Made by a program: the position numbers and the translations under genes. This document shows positions 55,786 through 64,000 of a stretch of 64,000 nt of DNA, in pieces. The DNA is from Capsicum annuum (lineage: Eukaryota > Streptophyta > Magnoliopsida > Solanales > Solanaceae): the NCBI RefSeq assembly GCF_002878395.1, contig NC_061121.1:11154090-11218089 (forward strand), written 5' to 3'. The notes beneath the pieces were generated by a model. The model worked only from the letters and a program-made list of their open reading frames with translations. It did not search any database and was not told where the DNA came from. Each line of letters opens with the position of its first letter. The first letter of the stretch is position 1.

Positions 55786-57099
55786 ATGACGATTGATAGT
55801 CAAATGCATGATGCTGGAACGACTATGACGGTAACTAGTATTGCCACAATGAGTCATACTAATGCTCCGCAAGCTATGGCACTGGCGTAGAAACCCAAAA
55901 ATTTCACGGGTATTGACTTCAAGAGATGGTAGCTGAAAATGTTCTTCTACCTCACAACTCTGTGTCTTCAAAGGTTCATGGTTGAGGAAGCTCCGGAGGC
56001 GTCCGAGAGAACCTCTGCAAAAGAATGCTTCATGATTGAGGAGGCTTGGAAACACTCAAATTTCCTTTATAGGAATTATATCTTGAGTGGTCTCCAAGAT
56101 GACCTTTACAATGTGTATAGTGGAACCAAGACTACAAAAGAGTTATGGGGAGCGCTAGAACCGAAGTACAAGACGGAGGATGCTGGAACCAAAAAGTTCT
56201 TTATTGCAAGATTCCTAGAGTACAAAATGATAGACAACAAGTCTGTTGTTTCTTAAGTGCAGGAACTGCAAGTGATCATCCATGATCTCCTAGCAGAAGG
56301 TATAATTTTGACAAATACCGTTGTTGAACAATTTAAAAATGTTCTTAGTATTCACATGAACATTATTGTAGGTTTGATTGTGAATAAAACATTTCAACTA
56401 GTGGAAATAATAGAGAAACTACCACCTATGTGGAAAGACTTCAAAAACTATTTGAAACACAAACGTAAGAAGATGTTAGTCGAAGATCTGATTGTACGAC
56501 TATGTATTGAAGAAGATAAAAAGGCTGCAGAAAGAAGGTCAAGAGGCAATTCTACAATAAGTGGGGAAAACATTGTAGCAGATGACCAAAACAACTCTAA
56601 AAAGCAAAAGAAAGATAGAAATGAAAGGAATCAACCTAAGAAGAAATTCAAGGAAAAGTGCTTCAAATGTGAAAAGATTGGCCACAAGTCTACAGATTGT
56701 CGTGCCCTGAAGAAAGGGAAGAAGAAGGACCAAGCAAATCTAGCTGAGTCTAAGAAAGAAATGGGTAATCTGTGTGCTATGCTTTCCGAATGCAACTTGT
56801 TGGAAAATCCTCACGAATGGTGGATGGATTCTGGTGCCACCCACCATGTTTGTACTAACAAGGAGTTATTTTCGACGTTCGCTTCGGCTCAAGTTGAAGA
56901 AAAAATCGACATGGCAAACTCCGCTACTGCAAAAGTGGAAGGAACAGGAATAGTGTGCTTGAAGATGACTTCCGGCAAAGTGTTGACACTTAACAATGTC
57001 TTGTATGTTCCTGAGTTACGAAAGAACTTGATTTCTGTTTCACTTCTAGACAAGAATGGATTCAAACGTGTATTTATTTCCAGAAAAAATTATACTTAG
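55786..57099 (+). pseudogene. gag and protease of Copia element 2, few stops
   Basis: From ATG 55786: MTIDSQMHDAGTTMTVTSIA, NAPQAMALA then TAG, KPKNFTGIDFKRW then TAG, LKMFFYLTTLCLQRFM, EAWKHSNFLYRNYILSGLQD, DLYNVYSGTKTTKELWGALE, a TAA at 56254-56256, then 280 open codons: QELQVIIHDLLAEG, LPPMWKDFKNYLKHKRKKM, an intact zinc knuckle CFKCEKIGHKSTDC (56659-56700), the protease box WWMDSGATHHVC (56818-56853, DSG intact) and NNVLYVPELRKNLISVSLL. Only three stops, all at codons one transition from CAA, CAG or GAG, interrupt the first 155 codons. It encodes the particle protein and the polyprotein-cutting enzyme; it ends in a TAG with a frameshift at 57099. Confidence 0.93.
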
Positions 57100-58230
57100 T
57101 AAAGGAGAAGTGTATAGGAAAAGGCTACCTCAATGAGGTCCTATTCAAAATGAATGTAATAAATATTAAAATCAATAAAAGTTCAAATTCTTCTTACTTG
57201 CTTAAGTCTCCTAATTTGTGGCATGAACGTTTAGGCTATGTTAATTACAAAACATTATGAAAATTGATTAACTTAAAAGTTTTTCCAAACTTTGAGTGTA
57301 ATAAATCAAAATATCAAATGTGTGTGGAATCAAAGTATGCTAAGCATCCGTATAAGTCCGTTGAAAGGAATTCAAATCCCTTAGACTTAATCCACACAGA
57401 CATTTTTGATATGAATTCAACATCATCTCGTGGTGGAAAAAAGTATTTTATAACTTTTATTGACGATTGCACTAGATATTATTATGTCTATTTTTTAACA
57501 GCAAGGATGAAGCAATAGATGCGTTTAGAAAATATAAAATAGAAGTTGAAAATCAGTTAGAGAAAAAAATCAAAACGATAAGAAATGATAGGGGCGAAGA
57601 ATATGAATATGCCTATGCACAAATATGTGTAGAGAATGAAATTGTCCATCAAACTACGACCCCGTATTTACCTCAGTATAATGGTATTGCGAAAAGAAAA
57701 AACCAAACCTTCAAGGAAATGATGAATGTCTTACAAATAAGTTTAGGTTTACTGCAAAACTTGCGGGGGGAATCTATCCTTACAGCTAACTAAATACTCA
57801 ATAGAGTGCCCTATAATAAGACACAATTAATTCCATATGACAATGGAAAGAAAGGAAACTCAAATTGAAATATTTCAAAGTGTGGGGGTGTCTAGCAAAG
57901 GTCCAAATTCCTATTCCTAAAAGTGTTAAGATAGGACCTAAGAAGGTGGACTGCGTGTTCATAGGATATGGTAAAAGTAGTAAAGCATGTCGGTTTTTGG
58001 TTCATAAATCCAAACATTTGGATATTAATGAAAATATGATAATTGAATTGCTGAATTCTTTAAAAACATTTATCCATATAATACTAGACATGAATAGTCT
58101 AGTAGGGGGTCTAAACGACCTCGAGATAAACCAAGTGAGAATGTACATAATGATGAGAATCCAAGACGTAGTACATGTCAAAGAATGTCAACTTCGTTTG
58201 GATCAAATTTTGTGGCATTTCTCTTAGAAA
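57100..58230 (+). pseudogene. Integrase of Copia element 2, broken
   Basis: SPNLWHERLGYVNYKTL, a stop, then (57264-57518) CNKSKYQMCVESKYAKHPYK, DLIHTDIFDMNSTSSRGGKK, YFITFIDDCTRYYYVYFL: the first catalytic Asp (HTD) and the second-line FIDD are kept. After a frameshift: IRNDRGEEYE (second catalytic Asp kept) and PQYNGIAKRKNQT, where the third catalytic residue, normally Glu of AERKN, is Lys. The end (57865-58227) has YFKVWGCLAKVQIPIPKSVK and VDCVFIGYGKSSKACRFLVH. A small deletion seems to separate 57780 and 57865. Confidence 0.9.
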
Positions 58231-59778
58231 ATGAGCCTCAAACATTTAAGGAAGCAATAGCTTCTTCGGACTCATCCTTTTGGAAAAAGGAAGTCGATAA
58301 TGAGATTGATTCAATCTTTAGCAACCATATGTAGGAATTGGTCGGTTTTCCTCCAGGAAACAAACCTTTAGGATCTAAATAGATCTTCAAAAGGAAAATG
58401 AAAATGGATGGTACTATTGACAAATACAAGGAAAGAATTGTAGTAAAAGGCTTTAAACAAAAAGAAGGCCTTGATTACTTTGATACATACTCATCGGTAA
58501 CAAGGATAACATTGATTCGAATGTTAATTGCCTTGGTGGCGATATGTGATCTTGAAATCCATCAAATGAATTTGAAAACTGCATTCCTAAATGGAGAATG
58601 GGAGAAAGAAATTTACATGGAACAACCTGAGAGTTTTGTGGTTCCAGAAAAAGATCATAAGGTGTGTAAACTTGTTAAGTCACTTTATGGACTAAAACAA
58701 ACACCTAAGCAATGACATGCAAAGTTTGACCAAACCATATTGAAAAATGGATTTAAAATTAATGAATGTGATAAATGTGTTTATATTAAAGACACTCCAA
58801 ATCACCAAGTCATTGTGTGTTTATATGTGGATGATATGTTGATCATCATTAGAGATATTTCAGACATAAATGCAATGAAATGCATGCTCGAGAGAAAGTT
58901 CAATATGAAAGACTTTGAATTTTCAGATATGATCTTAGGGATAAGAATCCATAGAATGCCACAAGGGTTGGCATTGTCAAGGTACTTGACAAATTCAAGT
59001 ATATGAAATTTGGTATTGCCAAGACTCCATTGGATATGAGCTTAGCAATTTGAAAGAATGAAGGTGAAAGTAACTTATAATTGTAGTACGCAAGAGTATT
59101 AGGATGTTTAATAAATATAATGAACTGTACACGAGCAGACATAACATGCGTTATTAGTAAGTTGAGTCGGTACACGAGTAATCCTAATAAAACTCATTGG
59201 ATGACAATGAAAAGAGTTTTGGGGTATCTTAAATATACTCAAGACTACACTTTGCATTAAAATAAATATGCTACGGTACTTGAAGGATATAGTAATGTAA
59301 ATTGGATCACTGGATTGAACGAAATAAAATCCACGAGTGGATATGCATTTGCTATCAGTGGAAGAGCGGTGTCTTGAAAATCATCCAAACAAACTTGTAT
59401 TGCTCACTCTATAATAGAATCTGAATTTATCGTATTAGATAAAGTCGGTGAAGAAGTAGAAAGGCTTCAGAATTTCTTGGAAGATATTCCTTATTGGCCC
59501 AAACCAGTGGCACCAGTATGTATACACTGTAATAGCCAAGCGGCAATAGGTAGGGAAAGGAGCATGATGTATAATGGTAAATCTCATCACATAAGACGGA
59601 GACATAATACCATTATAGAACTTGTCTCTAGTGGAATTATCACTGTTGACTATGTGAAGTCAAAGGATAATGTGTTGGATCCATTTACAAAAGGCCTATC
59701 TAGAGAAGGAGTTGAGAGAACATCCAAAGAAAAGGGTTTAAGAACTAGGACAAGTCAGTATGGTGGTAAATCGACCTA
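58231..59778 (+). pseudogene. Reverse transcriptase and RNase H of Copia element 2, broken
   Basis: EAIASSDSSFWKKEVDNEID, stop, FKRKMKMDGTIDKYKERIVV, KGFKQKEGLDYFDTYSSVTR (58398-58715), MNLKTAFLNGEWEKEIYMEQ, LVKSLYGLKQTPKQ, then TGA (Trp expected), NGFKINECDKCVYIKDTPNH, VIVCLYVDDMLIIIRD (catalytic VDD box), MKDFEFSDMILGIRI, a frameshift near 59000, then weak text to AVS-stop-KSSKQTCIAHSIIESEFI and VCIHCNSQAAIGRERSMMYN, HHIRRRHNTIIELVSSGIIT, DPFTKGLSREGVERTSK (59477-59779). RNase H keeps HCNSQAA where HCDSQAA is usual, so the catalytic Asp is Asn. Confidence 0.92.
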
Positions 59779-60327
59779 GCAGACTGGAGATTCCAAGAGT
59801 TACATCCAAGGAGATCAAACAAAGTTGTGTCTGACAGGTTCAACATTGTCAAAATACTAAACTATTCTCATGATGTAGACAATGTTTAGTAAACAAGGAT
59901 AAAACTTAAGGTGAAAAGTCTTTTAATGATTATATAAATTTAGCAGATTTGACCAAATAGTTTAATCTATAGGATTGAACATTTAGAAATCACCTATGTG
60001 AGGGTAAAGTGGAAGCCGCTTCAAGGAAAATGTTAGTAAAGGTCTATTCTCTAAGCACTCATGAAACTGGGACGTGTTCATGGCTGAAAAGAAGAAAACC
60101 ATGAGAACTATAAATGGTAAAAGGTTGGTTGTGTGACATGTGGTGTCTAGGTGTATATTAAAGCTCGACGGTTCAAAGATATCAAATCTACCGATTGACC
60201 GAGTGCATCCGATGCATGTTCACTATGGAAAGTTCAAAGGGAAACCCACTTATCCTATTGCAATCAGTCTTTGCTTGATGATCACATATTTGTCCGTAAG
60301 GTTTTACAAAGAATAGTCATTCCCCAT

Positions 60328-60340
60328 TCATTTAGGGGAT
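60328..60340 (+). promoter_or_regulatory. Polypurine tract of Copia element 2
   Basis: CATTTAGGGGAT abuts the 3' LTR. Short G-rich tract in the right place. Confidence 0.65.
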
Positions 60341-60975
60341 TTTTGGGTTCAATTGGTGTGAATGAAAAATGGAGGGACACAACCTTTTATGAAAAGATAT
60401 ATTATTTTGGAAAAGGAGTGACTGTTCAGATAGTTGTGTCTGTTTACAAAAAGACACAATGTTTCAAATGATCAGACATGACTCTTCCAAAGAATACACC
60501 TTTTCAGATGAACCATTGCCTCCTTTTGAAAGGAGCACTTGATGGCTATATAAACATGCATTTATCCACAGGTTTTGGTTTGAAAAATTTTCTGAAATAC
60601 AAACTCTTCTTGTCTTCATAAAATTCCTTGTGATCAATCAAATCGTTGAGTGAGTTTGACGAATCCAATTATTTGAGGTACCACTATAGTTGGATTCAAA
60701 GTCATTTTATCCTATGAGGAAGATTCCAAAATCTCGGGTATAGTGAGGGGAATTATTCTTTAAGGAAACTCTGTGAAGTCGGGGGACTTGGTTTTACATT
60801 TCTGTTTCATCTTAATTTCTGAAAAAACAAAACACTTCATAGAAAGATCACTTTGATCTTGTGTTGAGGGTGTTGTTGTACTTCATAGTGTTCTTGTTTT
60901 AAACTTGAACTAGTGTTGAAGTTATTGTGTCAAATTACAGATTATTCTTGTACCCGAAAAAGTTGAAAAACAACA
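60341..60975 (+). repeat. 3' LTR of Copia element 2
   Basis: Begins TTTTGGGTTCAATTGG (the initial TG of the 5' copy is TT here), TATA box at 60547-60554, ends TTGAAAAACAACA followed by TCTTC. Same length as the 5' LTR. Confidence 0.95.
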
Positions 60976-61538
60976 TCTTCCTCTATGGAAAATGAACATT
61001 CCAACAAATCAGCCAAGCGTTTAAGTTGATGTTTGGGTTGTGATTTAATTTCTTCATACATCAAGAAAAGCACTTTCTTAGGCTTTTCTATGCTTTGTTT
61101 CCAATAATCTAATATGTGATTCCAATACGGACCATAAAGGCTCACCCCCTTACAAAAAAGATCAAATATTTTTTCTATAGAATTGGTATCTATATGATGA
61201 AGTCTTAACTTGTTTGTAAAATTCCATATAGAGATAAAAATGTCCCTCGGATTCCTACATATAAACAAGTTTGGTTCTTGAATCTTGGACAGATTTTGGC
61301 AAGGAAGAAAAAAGGCACATGAGTTGACAAGAGTCAAGGTGAAGTGAATGATGAAAAATCAGGGACTTTTCCATCCACTTAGAGTCTAAGTTCCAAGAAT
61401 GTAACGAGATCGTGAGGGTTCTTGACAACTAAAGGATGAATTTGTTCAAAAATAGGGTGTTTCATTCGATTCAATAAAACAAATAAAAGTTACTTTAACC
61501 AAGTGGTTCCTGATTTAGGAGATGTAACAAGGATGATA
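60976..61538 (-). pseudogene. Sulfotransferase pseudogene B, central segment
   Basis: Minus strand from 61538: DIILVTSPKSGTTWLK (PAPS-binding loop), a TAA, LLFVLLNRMKHPIFEQIHPL, VKNPHDLVTFLEL, two stops, a frameshift near 61325, then LFICRNPRDIFISIWNFTNK (3'-phosphate site), LFCKGVSLYGPYWNHILDYW, KQSIEKPKKVLFLMYEEIKS and DLLECSFSIEE up to the Copia insertion. It is the central part of the same enzyme as copy A, with a similar order of motifs. Its 131-codon open frame 60942-61337 runs from the enzyme into the Copia LTR, so the last residues are not sulfotransferase. Confidence 0.93.
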
Positions 61539-63903
61539 TGTAATGCCCCAAAATATCATCTCGAGACGCCACACGGTGCCCAAGGCTACACGTAGCCTCA
61601 AGCTAACCCTTTAAGACAAAAAACTACCCTTGGGTTCCAACATAACAACATACACGCTACGCTAAGGATATATATATAAGTACATATCATATCACCTCGC
61701 ACATGGCACGGGATATTGTTAGACTGTACATATATGAAATGTCTATACACAAACCAACCCAACAATACACTAGTCTGACATAGCCTCTGTACAGCAAAAT
61801 CAATGAGCCATTGGGACAAACCCCCAACTGACTCAACAGACCAAAGGGATCACAAAACAACAACACCAAAACTAGCAACTTGGTCCTCGAACCATAAGGA
61901 CTCACCACTGAAGGAATGTAGATGCGGCACTCCGATATCACTATCGCGGCTGCGACTGAGTACCTTAACCTACATCATGGTAAGAATGTAGCCTATAGAG
62001 AAATATGTAGGTCAGCACAAGATACATACTGAGTATGTGGGGGCACATGCAAAATATAAATAATATCATAAATTTTGTAAGAACGTACATACGGACCATA
62101 ATGACACACCTGGCTTGAGTCACATTGAATCATGTAACTCATAACATCTTAGATACGAAATGTAGGAGAAAAACCTCATAAATCATTATAGATCATCATA
62201 GGAAACTTGATTACCACATCAAAACTCGGAGTGACTAGGTATTTCAATAAACATGACTCTTATGGACAGGGGAGTTTCCTATAACCGACAATCCCACGTG
62301 AGCTACGTGGAATACCAATATTTGAAACCCCCGTTGGCGGGAGTGTCATACTATTTGCCGGGGAGTGCGACCTTAAAACTACAATAATCACAATCGGGCT
62401 CTCTGGCTAATAATATCATTATCAAACAACCCTACGATGGCACATAGGTTTGGGGAAATACCAAATTTCCCTCTCGGTGCTAAGTACTACTCCCCAACAA
62501 GCTCAGAACATGTTAGGAAATCCACCACAACATCACAAGGGTCTATCATAAAGACCAAATCAAATCTCTTTCCCATTTATCAAATCATATCAATTTGTGG
62601 ATTCCTAACTCAACATATTTTAGCTCAAAATATTTTAATCTTCCTCAACATCAACAAGGTATCAATGCATTGAATCATAACCGACTCGACATTTGGACAA
62701 GGATATGAAGACTCAATACATAATATTTTCAATAATTTAACTCATCAAAATCATCCGAAAAATACCAAGACTCATTGCAACTTCAATATCAACATTTCTC
62801 AATTTGCCATCCAACTCTCATTTAAAGGTACTTGAGACATCAGCCCATAGTAGGGATATAGAATTTCCAATATCAATTATAAATTCATAATAAGGAAATA
62901 GTGGAATGATAGTATAAATCAAGGCTTACCAAATTAAATCATCATACTCTCATAATCAAATACTTTTTGGACATAATTCCATCTCAACATCATACACATA
63001 TTGGATAACATAATCCCATAGCTCATGGACCATAATATAAGATATAAAACCATATTTTCAATTCATGGTAAAACATGTAAAATCTCATGTCAATGTAATT
63101 CAACAAAAATACCGGGCATAAGATCGAAAGGATAATCTTGTTCAAAGCTCCACATACCTAAAATGGAAGATGAATATGAACTTCCAACTCCGGAACTTTA
63201 TTCACGAAAATAAAGGGTGCTTCTCGAAGCCCTTAACATGATCAACTCGAATCCCAAATCAATTTGAAATTTCTACGGTTCAATCAAGAGACATAGAATG
63301 ATGAAATTTGGAGTAGTAGGGTTGGGGTTTGAGCCTTAGGAAATTTTGGAGAAAAATGACCTACTGAATGCTCTTAATGGACTTAAATCTATGGTTTACC
63401 CAGATGGATTGGAGTGGGAATGACCAAAATACCCTTAAAAATCAAATAATGTCAAATCTGTCCTTTGGTGGACTGTTTTGATATGCTGAAGTAGATCGAC
63501 CATAACTTTTTGTTCCGATGGCCAAATTGGATGAAACCAATTTCATTAGAAAGAAGACTTTCAGAGATTTCTGTTGATATATAGTAGCTCACCCGGATCA
63601 TTATGTACAAGGAGTTATGATCGTTTGAAGTTGACCCTAAAATTCGCCTGACCTTAGTATTTTTTTTCCTGCACATTTACTGTTCACCACTATTCACGAT
63701 TAGATCGGAATGATCAGAACTCATCGCTCGAGTGTCCGTTTTGGATGATCCACATATCGTTGGAAAGCTTATTCGATGCTCTACGCGATGACGGGTCGCA
63801 TATCCCGAAATTCTACACAGAAAAATTATTAATCACGATAAAGAATAGAATTCAACACATTTTAGTCCGAGATCTTAACGGAAAATTTTTCCGGGGCATC
63901 ACA
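61539..63903 (-). mobile_element. Solo LTR, 2,365 bp, inserted in sulfotransferase B
   Basis: TGTAATGCCCC at the left, GGGGCATCACA at the right, and an exact 5-bp target duplication TGATA (61534-61538, 63904-63908). Removing it restores the continuity of the sulfotransferase text. No primer site, coding or second LTR is present, so it is the product of recombination between the two LTRs of a lost element. The minus orientation is inferred: read that way the block ACTCAGTATGTATCTTGTGC and later TGTCCTTATG-like text follow the order of family-A LTRs. Open frames here (61598-61819, 62437-62673) look like chance. Confidence 0.9.
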
Positions 63904-64000
63904 TGATATCACTATATTGAGCTTGAAATTGTTGTTGACATACAATCACACCTTGAATTGTTCTTGTGAATGCACAAAAACCTTGGTACTTGTACATATA
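63904..64000 (-). pseudogene. Sulfotransferase pseudogene B, N-terminal segment (runs off window)
   Basis: Minus strand: YKYQGFCAFTRTIQGVIVC, QQQFQAQYSDII, joining across the solo LTR to LVTSPKSGTTW. It matches YNYQGFWIEPRIIQGVIAC of copy C. No stop in this stretch. The start codon lies beyond 64000. Confidence 0.88.

Larger units (their letters stand above)
54851..60975 (+). mobile_element. Ty1/Copia element 2, complete structure, inserted in sulfotransferase B
   Basis: 6,125 bp, LTRs of 635 bp each, exact 5-bp target duplication TCTTC (54846-54850 and 60976-60980). Coding on plus in the order gag, protease, integrase, reverse transcriptase, RNase H. The LTRs are alike in about nine of ten bases by eye, so it is not recent, yet its coding is better preserved than that of element 1 (a 280-codon open stretch in gag-protease). 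It lies opposite to the sulfotransferase. Confidence 0.96.

Noticed and set aside
1..64000. tRNA, rRNA, telomere repeat, organelle DNA insertion
   Set aside because: I looked for cloverleaf box sequences, rRNA text, TTTAGGG arrays and chloroplast gene motifs and saw none; the only tRNA-like matches are retroelement primer sites.

Overview
The window looks like heterochromatic or gene-poor nuclear DNA of a flowering plant, most likely a nightshade (Solanaceae). The basis is AT-rich sequence, layers of LTR retrotransposons with plant initiator-Met tRNA primer sites, plant cytosolic sulfotransferase relics, and an RTE-type LINE end of a kind I associate with Solanaceae (recollection, not a database result). 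I see no intact host gene. Almost every coding stretch is a broken transposon gene or a broken sulfotransferase gene.

Layout. 1-2757: mosaic of chromovirus (Ty3/Gypsy, Tekay/Del-like) pieces: a truncated family-A LTR, a primer site, a family-B LTR fragment and a pol tail. 2758-18618: a family-A chromovirus on +, with an LTR of about 4.3 kb followed directly by a second partial LTR (7025-9266), then primer site, broken gag, protease, reverse transcriptase, RNase H, integrase and chromodomain, and a 4.2-kb 3' LTR. 19456-24245: Ty1/Copia element 1 on + with target duplication CGTAT. 24310-24687: sulfotransferase relic C (-). 26513-36725: family-B Gypsy relic on - with two LTR blocks and almost no recognisable coding. 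37285-37490: another chromovirus pol tail. 37881-38650: 5'-truncated LINE (-) with a 15-bp target duplication. 39626-40623: sulfotransferase pseudogene A (-). 40756-52691: 11.9-kb gag-only LTR element (-) with TTTAG duplication. 54614 to the window end: sulfotransferase pseudogene B (-), split by Copia element 2 (54851-60975, TCTTC duplication) and by a 2.4-kb solo LTR (61539-63903, TGATA duplication).

How it fits together. The original locus was a row of minus-strand sulfotransferase copies (C, A, B) with duplicated 3' flanks. These were pseudogenised and filled with retroelements. A and B share the same stop codon in the conserved C-terminal GDW motif, so the damage probably predates their duplication or was spread by gene conversion. 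The elements cannot supply a complete set of proteins: catalytic positions are lost in several enzymes and stop codons are frequent.

Most unusual observations: a perfect 22-bp inverted repeat with a small hairpin in its loop, inside family-A pol (12857-12938); a pair of LTR junctions (near 566 and at 7024) that look like reciprocal products of one kind of unequal exchange; a 39-bp minisatellite shared by two diverged LTR families; a gag-only element carrying a hypervariable tandem-repeat tail and three copies of a hairpin module containing TACGTAGGCA on its own strand. All boundaries come from reading by eye; those with target duplications are base-accurate, others may be off by tens of bases.
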